A stretch of DNA of 64,000 nt from Shinella sp. (GTDB lineage: Bacteria > Pseudomonadota > Alphaproteobacteria > Rhizobiales > Rhizobiaceae), in the NCBI GenBank assembly GCA_003248775.1, contig QFQX01000015.1, positions 18,267 to 82,266 of the forward strand, read 5' to 3'. Below are positions 1-8,990 of the stretch, piece after piece; within the stretch, counting starts at the first letter, position 1; every line of letters starts with the position of its first letter. The position numbers and the translations under genes are program-made. The notes beneath the pieces were generated by a model, which worked only from the letters and a program-made list of their open reading frames with translations, was not told the origin of the DNA and made no database searches.

Positions 1-787
1 CCTTATCGACCGCTACGGCGCCGCAGACGGCGCGGAAGCGATCCGCTTTCCGCCCGGCATGAACCGCGCCTATTTCGAAAAAAGCGGCTACATGAAGAGC
101 TTCCCGCAGCTTGCGGGCACGGTCCACAGCTTCTGCGGCTGCGAACTGGATCACGTCAGCCTCCTGAAATGCATGGATGAGGGCAACGACTGGACGGCCG
201 AGCAGAAGGCGACCGACATCGTACTGACGCCCGCGGCCTGCTATCCGCTCTATCCGACCGTCGCCAAGCGCGGCAACCTGCCGGAAGCCGGCGGTCTCTA
301 CGACCTGCAGTCCTATTGCTTCCGCCATGAGCCGTCGAACGATCCGGCCCGCCAGCAACTCTTCCGCATGCGCGAATATGTCCGCATGGGCACACAGGCC
401 GACGTCACCGAATTCCGCCAGATCTGGATGGACCGCGGCGTCAAGATGATGGCCGAGGTCGAACTCCCGGTCGAAATCGACGTGGCGAACGATCCCTTCT
501 TCGGCCGCGCCGGCAAGATGCTTGCCAACAACCAGCGCGACCAGAACCTGAAGTTCGAACTGCTGATCCCGATCACTTCGGTTGCCAAGCCCACGGCTTG
601 CATGAGCTTCAACTACCATCAGGATGCCTTTGGCACGAAATGGGGCCTCAATCTTGCGGACGGAGCCGTCGCGCACACGGCCTGCGTCGGATTTGGCCTC
701 GAGCGCATCGCGCTTGCGCTCTTCCATCACCATGGCCTCGACACCGAGGCATGGCCGGCATCGGTCCGCGCAGCACTCTGGGGCTGA
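1..787 (+). CDS. Amino acid:[carrier protein] ligase (class II seryl-tRNA synthetase-like), 5' end missing
   Basis: The reading frame is open from base 2, so the start lies outside the window. The visible protein is the catalytic core of a class II aminoacyl-tRNA synthetase fold. It has a motif 2-like FRHEPSNDP followed by RMREYVRMG, and a motif 3-like GFGLERIALALF near the C-terminus. Cysteines in TPAACYPLYP and KPTACMSF fit the zinc site of atypical SerRS enzymes. There is no tRNA-binding coiled-coil arm in what is visible, and the protein ends right after motif 3. This matches the family that charges glycine or alanine onto the phosphopantetheine arm of small carrier proteins, known from Bradyrhizobium and Agrobacterium, whose physiological purpose is unknown. 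The stop lies 8 bases before the DUF1839 gene, so the two are probably co-transcribed. The cognate carrier protein gene is expected just upstream, outside the window. Confidence 0.85.
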   Translation, partial: LIDRYGAADGAEAIRFPPGMNRAYFEKSGYMKSFPQLAGTVHSFCGCELDHVSLLKCMDEGNDWTAEQKATDIVLTPAACYPLYPTVAKRGNLPEAGGLYDLQSYCFRHEPSNDPARQQLFRMREYVRMGTQADVTEFRQIWMDRGVKMMAEVELPVEIDVANDPFFGRAGKMLANNQRDQNLKFELLIPITSVAKPTACMSFNYHQDAFGTKWGLNLADGAVAHTACVGFGLERIALALFHHHGLDTEAWPASVRAALWG

Positions 788-795
788 GCCGACAG

Positions 796-1761
796 ATGAA
801 CGCAGTTTTTCCCGGCATCGAGCCGGCCACATACGTAGCCCATGCCCTGCATGCGAGCGACCGGATGTGGCCGGAAACCAACTGCTATGTCGACCTCTGG
901 ATCGAGGTGCTGGCAAGTCATCACGTCGCGCCTGAAGCCATGCTGGGCTTCACCCTGACGCAGGATTTCGAGGGCGACCAGTTCACCTTCTTCAAGGTGC
1001 CGCTGGAAGACCTCGAGGAACTCTATGGCATCCGCGTCACGGAACTGGCGATCTTCGACAGCGTTGAGGCCCATGTCATGGAACAGATCCGGCGCGGCCG
1101 CATCTGCCTCGTCGAGATGGACAGCTTCTACATGCCCGACACCCGTGGTGTCGGCTACCGGCAGGACCATGGCAAGACGACGGTCGCGATCAACCGGCTC
1201 GACATGGCCGGCCGCTCCATGGACTATTTCCACAATGGCGGTTTCTTCCATGTCGACGGCGAGGACTTCGACGGCCTTTTCCAGCTGAACGCCCCGGAAG
1301 GCGCCCTGCCCTTCCTGCCTTACACGGAATTTGCCAAGTTTCCCGCAAAACCGGTTCCCCGCGAACACAAGCGTACGGTCGCCGCGAAACTGCTCCGCCG
1401 TCACTACGACCGCCGGCCTCACGCCAACCCGATTGCGGCCTTTGCTGCCGTCTTCCCGGCGCAGGTCGAGGCGATCGCGGAACGTCCGTTCGGCTATTTC
1501 CACAAATACGCCTTCAACACGCTCCGCCAGTTCGGCGCCAATTTCGAACTTCTGGCAAGCCATCTCACCTGGCTTTCCGGCGAAAGCTACGTTCCGGTCG
1601 TCGAGCAGGCGCTGAAGATTTCGGAAGTGGCGAAATCGGTGCAGTTCCAACTTGCCCGCGCCGTGACCCGCAAGAAGTTCGATCCTCTCGCTTCGGCTCT
1701 CGACCCGGCTGCTGAAGCCTGGGACAGGCTGATGGGCGAGCTTGGCAAGACGCTTTCCTGA
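796..1761 (+). CDS. DUF1839 family protein, candidate partner of the amino acid:[carrier protein] ligase
   Basis: A 321-residue soluble protein; the ATG at 796 lies 8 bases after the upstream stop. It matches the DUF1839 family, which travels with amino acid:[carrier protein] ligases in rhizobia. Conserved-looking features are Cys30 in an ETNCY turn before a helix, a VEMDSFYMP strand (Asp109), His125 in RQDHGK, and a YFHNGGFF segment (His146) followed by His152 and Asp154. A Cys, an Asp-x-Phe-Tyr-x-Pro strand and downstream His residues recall the papain-like acyl-carrier acyltransferases of the BtrH type. It may therefore move the aminoacyl group from carrier to acceptor, but this is my inference from motif layout, not an established function. 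A regulatory or binding role is also possible. Confidence 0.7.
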   Translation: MNAVFPGIEPATYVAHALHASDRMWPETNCYVDLWIEVLASHHVAPEAMLGFTLTQDFEGDQFTFFKVPLEDLEELYGIRVTELAIFDSVEAHVMEQIRRGRICLVEMDSFYMPDTRGVGYRQDHGKTTVAINRLDMAGRSMDYFHNGGFFHVDGEDFDGLFQLNAPEGALPFLPYTEFAKFPAKPVPREHKRTVAAKLLRRHYDRRPHANPIAAFAAVFPAQVEAIAERPFGYFHKYAFNTLRQFGANFELLASHLTWLSGESYVPVVEQALKISEVAKSVQFQLARAVTRKKFDPLASALDPAAEAWDRLMGELGKTLS

Positions 1762-1780
1762 GGACAAGATCCGGCCTGAA

Positions 1781-1886
1781 AGAGCATTTCGATCCGATGG
1801 AATAAGATCGGCGCTCCAAGCGTTTTATTTTTGAAGCATAATCTTCTCGATCCTCGTTTCACGAGGGTCGAATTATGCTCTAAGAG
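1781..1886. repeat. RIME-like palindromic intergenic element
   Basis: The gap between the DUF1839 and GH2 genes holds an imperfect long inverted repeat. Arms AGCATAAT (1835-1842) and ATTATGCT (1872-1879) enclose a second stem, TCGATCCTCGT against ACGAGGGTCGA. AGAGCAT- and TAAGAGC-type ends lie at about 1781 and 1881. This layout of nested palindromes starting with GAGCAT is typical of short repetitive elements in rhizobial intergenic regions. It could act as a transcription terminator or mRNA stabiliser between the two genes. Confidence 0.55.
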
Positions 1887-1923
1887 CAGGATCTGGCAGC
1901 AATTTCGTGGGGCGCGCTGACAC

Positions 1924-4395
1924 ATGACCGGCATGACGACCTATCTCGACGCTGACGAGCGGCCGCTCGAAAGCGGCTGGACCATGCTCGTCACCGAAGC
2001 AGGCCGCTATGCCACCGCGCGCGACGTACATCGTCCGGCGGCCCGCATCCCTACGCCAGTTCCCGGAACCGTCGCTTCAGCCCTTGCTGGTGCCGGTCTC
2101 TTCGATCCCGGGAAACCCCAGTCCCTGCATGACAAGGACGCCTGGTATTTCCGTTCGCTGGAAGGCGAGGAGCCGGGACCGGCCATCCTGCGGTTCGCCG
2201 GCCTTGCCACCATCGCCGAGATCTATCTGAACGGCGAGCTCAGGCTCTCCTCCGCAAGCATGTATCAGGCGCACGACCTCGAACTTGTCCTGACAGGCAG
2301 GGACGAAATCGCCATATGCTTCCGCGCGCTGGAAGATGAACTCGCCAAGCGCGGCCCCCGAGCCCGCTGGCGTCCCGGCCTGATGGACAATCAGGGGCTC
2401 CGGCTTGTCCGGACCACAGCGCTTGGCCGCATGCCCGGCTGGTGCCCGGAAATTCACCCTGTCGGTCCTTTCCGCCCGATCAGCCTGATCAGGACGGAAG
2501 GTAGCGGCGTCAAGGATCTCTCGATCAGCAGCAACCTTGCGGAAGACGGAACGGGAAGCCTCTCGGTTTCGCTGACCCTGCCGGAAGACGCCAGAGACCT
2601 TCGCCTCGGCTGTGGTGACCGGGAGACGGCATTCACCCTCACCGCTGACGGGCGCTGGCAGGCCCAGCTTTCCCTACCCGACGTGCAGCCCTGGTGGCCG
2701 CGCACCCACGGCGAACCGAAGCTGCATGACATAACCCTCGGCATCGACGGCAAGCGCCATTCGCTCGGCCTCACCGGCTTCAGGCGGATCGAGATAGACC
2801 GTGGAACCGATGGACAGGACTTCGCTCTTTTCGTCAACGGCACGCGTATCTTCTGCCGGGGCGCTGTCTGGACCAACGCCGATATCCTTCGTCTGCCCGG
2901 CGCGGCAGAGGATTACGCTCCCTGGCTTGCAAAGGCGGCCGAGGCGAACATGAACATGATCCGCATCGGCGGCACCATGAGCTATGAGAGCGCCGATTTC
3001 TTCCGCCTGTGCGACCGGCTCGGCATCTTGGTCTGGCAGGACCTGATGTTCGCGAACTTCGACTATCCCGTTGCCGACGAAGCTTTCCTCGCTTCGATCG
3101 ACACGGAAATCCGGCAATCGCTGTCGGCAACACAGGCGTCGCCATCGCTTGCCATCGTCTGCGGCGGCAGCGAGGTCTACCAGCAGGCCGCCATGCTGGG
3201 CCTGCCGGAACGGATCTGGAAAACGCCGTTCTTCACGGAGGTCCTTCCCGGCATCGTTTCCGATGCACGGCCCGATGTGCCCTATGTCGAGAACTCGCCT
3301 TCCGGCGGGGCCATGCCCTTTTCGCCGAATTCCGGCGTCACCCATTATTACGGCGTCGGCGCTTATTGCCGCCCGCTGGAGGACGCCCGCCGCGCCGAAG
3401 TGCGTTTCGCCGCCGAGAGCCTTGCCTTCGCAAATGTGCCTGAACAGGAAACGCTCGACCGGCATCTTCCGGTCGCACCCGTTCACGACCCCCGCTGGAA
3501 GGCGCGGGTGCCACGTGACCGTGGGGCATCCTGGGATTTCGAGGATGTCCGTGACCACTATCTCCTCGATCTCTATGGCTTCGACCCCACCCGCCTGCGC
3601 CGCGAGGATGCCGGGCGCTATCTCGATTTCTCCCGCGCCGTCGTCGCGGAGGTCGTGACCGAGACCTATGCCGAATGGCGCAGGCCGAAATCGACCTGTA
3701 ACGGTGCGCTCGTCTGGACCCTGCAGGATCTACAGCCCGGTCCCGGCTGGGGCATCATCGATTCAACCGGAAAGCCCAAGTCGGTATGGCATGCACTGAA
3801 GCGTGCCTTCCGCCCATTGCAGGTCGCGTTGACCGATGAAGGCACCAACGGCCTTGACGTTCACCTGCTCAACGACACCGCAACCGCAAGGGAAGTCGTC
3901 GTCGAAGTCGCCTGCCTTCGGGAAGGCGTGCAGCCCGTCGTCAGCGGCAAGCGAGAGATGGTGCTTGCACCACACACCGGCGAAACGATCGCCTGCACCG
4001 ATCTGTTCGGTGCGTTTTTCGATACCACCTATGCCTTCCGTTTCGGTCCGCCATCCCATGACGTGACCGTGGCCCGCCTTATCGAAGGCGAAACGGGTGC
4101 CGTGCTTGCCGAAGCCTTTCATTTCCCGCAGGGCCGCAAGACCGCCCTTCACCCGGCAGAACTGGCGCTCGCCCTGCACGAGACCAAGGAAGGCTGGATG
4201 CTGGACCTGTCCACGACCACCTTCGCCCAGTCTGTTCACATCGCCATGGAGACCCATGAAACGGAGGAAAACTGGTTCCATCTTGCGCCGGGCGCCAGCC
4301 GACGCATCCGCCTTCGCTCGACGGGCGCGGCCGGGGAAAGCAAGCCGGCGGGAACCGTCTCCCACCTCGGCTCGCAACGCCGTTTCAGTTTTTGA
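1924..4395 (+). CDS. Glycoside hydrolase family 2 protein, beta-mannosidase-like
   Basis: An 823-residue protein with GH2 architecture: an N-terminal jelly-roll sugar-binding part (LRFAGLATIAEIYLNG is the typical strand), an immunoglobulin-like middle, and a TIM barrel from about residue 300. The likely acid/base is Glu417 in VCGGSEVYQQ, the place where beta-mannosidases have CGNNE. The likely nucleophile is Glu498 in FAAESLAF. WQDLMFANFDYP is characteristic of the mannosidase branch. No signal peptide is seen, so it should act in the cytoplasm. It converges on and overlaps the hydrolase gene by 11 bases. Its position beside a polysaccharide cluster containing a mannosyltransferase suggests it trims or recycles a mannose-containing glycan (inference). 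The substrate cannot be read from sequence. Confidence 0.8.
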   Translation: MTGMTTYLDADERPLESGWTMLVTEAGRYATARDVHRPAARIPTPVPGTVASALAGAGLFDPGKPQSLHDKDAWYFRSLEGEEPGPAILRFAGLATIAEIYLNGELRLSSASMYQAHDLELVLTGRDEIAICFRALEDELAKRGPRARWRPGLMDNQGLRLVRTTALGRMPGWCPEIHPVGPFRPISLIRTEGSGVKDLSISSNLAEDGTGSLSVSLTLPEDARDLRLGCGDRETAFTLTADGRWQAQLSLPDVQPWWPRTHGEPKLHDITLGIDGKRHSLGLTGFRRIEIDRGTDGQDFALFVNGTRIFCRGAVWTNADILRLPGAAEDYAPWLAKAAEANMNMIRIGGTMSYESADFFRLCDRLGILVWQDLMFANFDYPVADEAFLASIDTEIRQSLSATQASPSLAIVCGGSEVYQQAAMLGLPERIWKTPFFTEVLPGIVSDARPDVPYVENSPSGGAMPFSPNSGVTHYYGVGAYCRPLEDARRAEVRFAAESLAFANVPEQETLDRHLPVAPVHDPRWKARVPRDRGASWDFEDVRDHYLLDLYGFDPTRLRREDAGRYLDFSRAVVAEVVTETYAEWRRPKSTCNGALVWTLQDLQPGPGWGIIDSTGKPKSVWHALKRAFRPLQVALTDEGTNGLDVHLLNDTATAREVVVEVACLREGVQPVVSGKREMVLAPHTGETIACTDLFGAFFDTTYAFRFGPPSHDVTVARLIEGETGAVLAEAFHFPQGRKTALHPAELALALHETKEGWMLDLSTTTFAQSVHIAMETHETEENWFHLAPGASRRIRLRSTGAAGESKPAGTVSHLGSQRRFSF

Positions 4396-6175
4396 GAAAC
4401 GCCATGTCCTGTACCGCGCGAAGATAGGCTTCGCGCGCGGCAACCGGCGTGAGATTGTGATCCGCATCCGGCAGGATCGTCATCCGCACATTGGAATAAC
4501 GGGAAAGACCGCGCCCGCCCTCGCCGAAATGCTCGGCGAGATGCACAAGGCCGACATCGTCTTCGCTATAGATCAAGCCGATCGCTGCATCGCGATCCTG
4601 CAACGCCTGGAACTCGCCGACAATCTGGGAATGCAGCGAACCGCTGCCTGAAAAGCGGTTGAGAACCGGCAGCAGGAAACGCTTCAATCGGCGCAGCAGG
4701 GCTCGAACCATATTCGTCGCAGCTCCCACGACATCGACTTCCCCCCTTAGCAGACGGTGGAACGTCTCGAGCTTCAGCATTCGGGTACGATATTCGTGAA
4801 GCTGGCGCGGGGCGGAGTGGATGACCACATCGACATCGAGAGCCGGGTCCCACTGAAAGGCATACGGGTTGGCGATCACCGCCCCCTTGAGGCGCGGGTC
4901 GGCCACGACGCTGCGAAATCCGAGATAGCTGCCGCTGCAACGACCACAAATGACGGCCGGCAGCAACTCACTCGTTTCGAGGAAATCGAGAGCGGCCGCG
5001 ACATCGTCGATCTGCGAGGGATTGTAGAGGATCTGCTCCGGGCCACCCGGCACCGGCGGGCTGTCGCCGACATTGGCGGCATCGAAGCGCAGGGACGCGA
5101 TCCCCTCGCCCGCAAGCCGCCTCGCCATCTCGACGCCGGATCGTCCCCAGCCGGCATGTCGGTCATAAGCCGTTCCGAGAATGATCGTCGTCGCCCCCTT
5201 CCGCTCATCGAGCGGCTGACAGAGGACGCCGTAGAGCCGGCCGTCGTCACCGAAGGTGACCGGCAGTTCCCGAAAATCAGGACCACGCAACTCGCCCGGC
5301 ACGCCGACTGTCGATGACACACGGTCTTTGCTGGCAGGCTGAAGAACCGGCAAACCGGAAACCCACGACACCAGCTTCTCGCCAACGCTTTCCGGCATCA
5401 CCGAGATCAGCGGGTTGGAAACAAACGCATCATAGCCGGCATAATTGATCTCGAGAACATCGGTGCCATCACGCCGGAGCGTCTCGGCAAGCTCCCTGTC
5501 TCCCGGCCGGTCCGGGCGGAATGCAACAAAGGCTTTACGGACGGCGGCGCCCGACACCGAGACCTTGCGGATATCAGCCGCAATTGCCTCCGGCATGCGC
5601 AGCCCGGCTATCGAGACCTGATCGCGAATGCGGTCCTTTTCCGGTATGCCGAGCCCCTCGTCCACCATGCGCGACCAGATCTGCAATTCCCTGAGATAGG
5701 CGCGGCCCGAGGTCACCGGAGCAAGGCAGGCAATGCCTGCGACGTCATCCAGCCGTTCCAGCACCCGCAGGGCAAGCATGGAGCCAAGCCCCTGGCTCAC
5801 GACGGCAATGGTTTTACAGCCGGAAAGGGTCCGCAACTGCGCCGCAGCTTCGACGATATCGTTTTCCCAGAGAGCGAGCCCGGCAGCCGCCCCATCGGCA
5901 GTGTCCAACGCGTCACCGGTTCCTGAATAGTCGAAGCGCAGGCTGGCGACGCCGTTCGCGGAAAGCGCATCGGCAAGCACCCGCCAGAACTTGTGAACGC
6001 AAAGCTCTTCCAGCCCCCACGGGCTGACGAAAAGCACTGCGAGATCACGCACGGGGGCGGCTGACGGCATGAAAAGGCCGACCTTGCCGGAAAACGTGAA
6101 CGGCCGCGCCGCCGACACTGCCGGCTTCAAGGCAGGTCCGGAGTTTTCCGATGGTAACTTCGACAAGGCATTCAT
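4385..6175 (-). CDS. Tandem alpha/beta hydrolase of a polysaccharide cluster, second domain with a Cys nucleophile
   Basis: A 596-residue protein made of two alpha/beta-hydrolase units (about residues 30-280 and 300-596). In the first unit the nucleophile elbow reads SQGLG (127-131), with Gly129 where serine is expected, so it is probably inactive. In the second the elbow is GRCSG (411-415), giving Cys413 as nucleophile, with acidic residues at Glu538-Asp540 and a final His573 (DADHN). This resembles dienelactone-hydrolase or exosortase-associated hydrolases rather than ordinary serine esterases. It is the last gene of a leftward operon, 30 bases after the flippase gene. An acyl- or aminoacyl-ester acting role on the polysaccharide is plausible but unproven. 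Confidence 0.75.
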   Translation of the reverse strand: MNALSKLPSENSGPALKPAVSAARPFTFSGKVGLFMPSAAPVRDLAVLFVSPWGLEELCVHKFWRVLADALSANGVASLRFDYSGTGDALDTADGAAAGLALWENDIVEAAAQLRTLSGCKTIAVVSQGLGSMLALRVLERLDDVAGIACLAPVTSGRAYLRELQIWSRMVDEGLGIPEKDRIRDQVSIAGLRMPEAIAADIRKVSVSGAAVRKAFVAFRPDRPGDRELAETLRRDGTDVLEINYAGYDAFVSNPLISVMPESVGEKLVSWVSGLPVLQPASKDRVSSTVGVPGELRGPDFRELPVTFGDDGRLYGVLCQPLDERKGATTIILGTAYDRHAGWGRSGVEMARRLAGEGIASLRFDAANVGDSPPVPGGPEQILYNPSQIDDVAAALDFLETSELLPAVICGRCSGSYLGFRSVVADPRLKGAVIANPYAFQWDPALDVDVVIHSAPRQLHEYRTRMLKLETFHRLLRGEVDVVGAATNMVRALLRRLKRFLLPVLNRFSGSGSLHSQIVGEFQALQDRDAAIGLIYSEDDVGLVHLAEHFGEGGRGLSRYSNVRMTILPDADHNLTPVAAREAYLRAVQDMAFLKN

Positions 6176-6205
6176 GGCTCCCCCTTCACCGCGCGCAACC
6201 CCGCG

Positions 6206-7738
6206 TCAGTTACTCCCCTCGAAGACCCGCGGCTTGGCGACAAGAAAACCGAGCAGCCTGTTGACCAACGATGCCGCCGGTCCCGGCAGGCGCACCACAA
6301 TGGTTTCAATCGCCGCGAGATCTTCCGCCGGAATGGCGCCGAACAGTCTGAGAGCGGCGATATAGGCAAGCGCGCCGCAGCCGATCGACAGCACGAGGCC
6401 CGCCAGCCCCGGGACGACGTGAAGCACACCATACGCAGCCCCTGCACAAAGGGTCGCGGCAATCGTCACCTTGACGAGAGTGACATACATGCCGCGCAAC
6501 GACCCCACGAATTCCAGCTGCCGCAGCGTCAGGATCGCCATGACCAGGAAGACCACGAAACGGATGGATGCGGCACCCTCGCCAGCGAATTCGGGCACCA
6601 CCAGCAAGGCCCCGCCGACCATGATGACGGCACCGACGAAGCAGATGATGAGCCGCGCGCGCACCCGATCGAGCGACAGCAGATATTGCGAGCAGACGAG
6701 CCCGAAGACATAGATCGGCGTCACCAGCGCGAGGATGGTGAGCATCGGGCCGCTTTCCGAAAAGGCTTCGCCGAACACGGTCGTCACCAGACGCGGCGCG
6801 ATAACGGCAAGCCCGAAACTCATCGGCAGGGTGATGTAGGACAGGCTGCGGACGACGCTTTCGAAAACCTCGACCGGCAGGCGGCCATGCCCGTTGGCGT
6901 GGATCTTCTCCGAATAATAGGGGACGAGGCTGCCGGTCAGCTGGACGGGCAATTGCAGGGCGAGGTTCGCCAGCGACAGCGCCGCCGCATAGTAACCCAC
7001 CATCTCGACGCCATGGGAGCGTTCGAGGAAGTAGATTTCGACACGAGTCAGAAAGATCGACTCGATGATGTACTGCACCGACAGCATGGCCGACGATGTC
7101 ACCAGATAGCGCGGTGCGACGCCGCAGAGATCCGCCGGACTACGGAGCAAGCCGAGAGAATAGAAGAACTGGACGATGAAGCCGAGGATATAGCCGCAGA
7201 GCGCTCCGGGTATGCCGAAGAAGATCGCGCCAAGCAGAACGCCCGCAAACTGCAATGTGCCTGCCACCACCGATATGCGGAAGAAGGCAGCAACATTCTG
7301 CTCTCCCAGCATTACGTTCTTGGTGAAGGAACCGATCGACTGCACGAACAGCAGGACGCCGGTGAAGATCAGAACGACGGGCGTATTCGTGGCCCAGTGT
7401 TCGTGTTCCGCGAGCCAGTAGATGCCGCCGTAGAGGAGGGTGATGGCAATGGTCGCAAGGACGACCGGGCGAAGCAGATAGACCGCAAAACCACGCCGGG
7501 CGTCGTCACCATACCCTTGCGCGCGAAGCTGGGGCAGCAACCGGAGAAGGGTAATGCCGGTACCGAGTTCGGCGATCAGCGCCGCCGTGGCGGCAAGCCA
7601 GAGCGAGAATGCGATGATGCCGTTGGCTTCCGGTCCAAGAAGACGGGCGGTGATGATGGAGCAGGCAAAACCGATCATCAGCAGGGACATGCCTGCGGCA
7701 GCATTCAGAGCCGAGTTTGCGACGATCCGCTTTACCAT
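6206..7738 (-). CDS. Wzx-type polysaccharide flippase (MATE/MOP superfamily)
   Basis: A 510-residue, almost entirely hydrophobic protein with about 12-14 predicted membrane helices. It begins NSALNAAAGMSLLMIGFACSI and contains ITARLLGPEANGII, the N-terminal signature of polysaccharide translocases of the MOP exporter superfamily. Such proteins move undecaprenyl-diphosphate-linked repeat units across the inner membrane before Wzy-type polymerisation. The gene follows the GumK-like transferase (117-base gap) and precedes the tandem hydrolase (30-base gap) on the same strand, so it probably exports the repeat unit built by the two neighbouring glycosyltransferases. An AGAGG ribosome site precedes the ATG. 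Confidence 0.85.
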   Translation of the reverse strand: MVKRIVANSALNAAAGMSLLMIGFACSIITARLLGPEANGIIAFSLWLAATAALIAELGTGITLLRLLPQLRAQGYGDDARRGFAVYLLRPVVLATIAITLLYGGIYWLAEHEHWATNTPVVLIFTGVLLFVQSIGSFTKNVMLGEQNVAAFFRISVVAGTLQFAGVLLGAIFFGIPGALCGYILGFIVQFFYSLGLLRSPADLCGVAPRYLVTSSAMLSVQYIIESIFLTRVEIYFLERSHGVEMVGYYAAALSLANLALQLPVQLTGSLVPYYSEKIHANGHGRLPVEVFESVVRSLSYITLPMSFGLAVIAPRLVTTVFGEAFSESGPMLTILALVTPIYVFGLVCSQYLLSLDRVRARLIICFVGAVIMVGGALLVVPEFAGEGAASIRFVVFLVMAILTLRQLEFVGSLRGMYVTLVKVTIAATLCAGAAYGVLHVVPGLAGLVLSIGCGALAYIAALRLFGAIPAEDLAAIETIVVRLPGPAASLVNRLLGFLVAKPRVFEGSN

Positions 7739-7855
7739 CTTGCCTCTAATCCAAGCCCTGCTTCATGCGGGCGCGCATATCCAGCGCTTTTATGGGGAAA
7801 TCATTGAAGAATGTTATGCTGCGCCGCCGCGCGGGCGAATGAGTTCCAAATGTGG

Positions 7856-8986
7856 TTAACCTGATCTGTCTGCCGGGAAGATCACCTGCACGGCTTCTTC
7901 CCAGGTTCTGATCCCGGATACGTCGATCCTGCTGCGATCAAGAAGCTGGGCCTTGGCGAAAGTCTCCCGAATGGATGCCGGATCCGCGGGATCGTAGGCA
8001 CAGACATGCTCCCGTCCCCCTGCCGCGAACGCCGGTGCAACGATCGGCAGCCTCGAATAGCTGTACTGGATCATCTTCAGGCTCGACTGGCTGAGATAAT
8101 CGGCACCGTCGCTCAGGCGATAAGGCGCAAGGCCGATGTCGGCGAACTTGATGAAGGGCACAATCGCCTCGAACGGGACTTCACCATGAACGACGATGTT
8201 GTCCCGCGGCTTCGCCGGGAGCGCCTTCTTGCCGAAGAGATGAAACGTCCAGTCCGGATTGGCTGCCGAAAGCGTGTCGATCACGTTGGCATCGAACAGC
8301 ATGTCGCCGACGCTGACGGCATTGAGCGGCTTTGCATAGGGGCTTGCAGTTGCCTGATCGAAGACCCCCTTGCTGATGCCGTGCGGCAGATAGAGAACCG
8401 GCGCATCGGCGGGGAAATCCGGCCGCATGGCCTCCGCCATGATGTGGACGAGGTCATAGAGACCGATACTCTCATTGAGCACCTCTTCGATCACCGGATG
8501 CACCCCGATGGTCTTCAGCCGATCGGCGGCGTGATAGACGATCTGCGCATCCGGCGCCTTGCGACGAATAAGCGGGGTGAGAAGTGACGCAGGCCCGCTT
8601 TCGATCAGCACATGAGTATAGCCCGGCAGGCGATCCCGCATGGCCTTCGGCAGCAGATCCGCATAACGCCGGAAGAAGAGCCCCGACAGGCGGTTGAGGA
8701 ACGGCTTCTTCAGGTTCATCGGGTGGAAAGGCGCGAACCAGATGAATTCCTCGAACCCCGGCCCGATCTCCACCCAGCGATTGAGCACCCGGCTGCGGGC
8801 ATAGGCATAACGCCCGTCCTTCAGCAAACGGCTGATCGGGCTGAGCCGGCAGGTGAGGAAATCGACGTGATCTCCCTGCGCCCGCAGGGCGTCAGCCATG
8901 AAGTGCAGGTCGACCTTGCGCGGTGCGGCAGCGAAATGCTGGCCGGTGACGATGAGCACACGGCGGGGCATGCGAGGCTCGGCCAT
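7856..8986 (-). CDS. GumK-like glucuronosyltransferase (GT70-type)
   Basis: A 376-residue GT-B fold protein clearly related to xanthan GumK, the membrane-associated enzyme that adds glucuronic acid to a lipid-linked Glc-Glc-Man acceptor. Shared segments include an APRKVDLHFMADAL stretch near the N-terminus, YHAADRLKTIGV (Asp155 lies where GumK has its catalytic aspartate), AVSVGDMLFD, and QSSLKMIQYSY near the nucleotide site. I chose the ATG at 8986, 4 bases after the stop of the upstream glycosyltransferase; an ATG at 8971 is also possible. Longer upstream starts would overlap the neighbour. It is the second gene of the leftward operon. Donor and acceptor are inferred from the family. Confidence 0.8.
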   Translation of the reverse strand: MAEPRMPRRVLIVTGQHFAAAPRKVDLHFMADALRAQGDHVDFLTCRLSPISRLLKDGRYAYARSRVLNRWVEIGPGFEEFIWFAPFHPMNLKKPFLNRLSGLFFRRYADLLPKAMRDRLPGYTHVLIESGPASLLTPLIRRKAPDAQIVYHAADRLKTIGVHPVIEEVLNESIGLYDLVHIMAEAMRPDFPADAPVLYLPHGISKGVFDQATASPYAKPLNAVSVGDMLFDANVIDTLSAANPDWTFHLFGKKALPAKPRDNIVVHGEVPFEAIVPFIKFADIGLAPYRLSDGADYLSQSSLKMIQYSYSRLPIVAPAFAAGGREHVCAYDPADPASIRETFAKAQLLDRSRIDVSGIRTWEEAVQVIFPADRSG

Positions 8987-8990
8987 CGGC

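Noticed and set aside
6419..7807. 462-codon plus-strand open frame antisense to the flippase
   Set aside because: A strongly charged, repeat-free translation without motifs. The opposite strand has a proper membrane protein.
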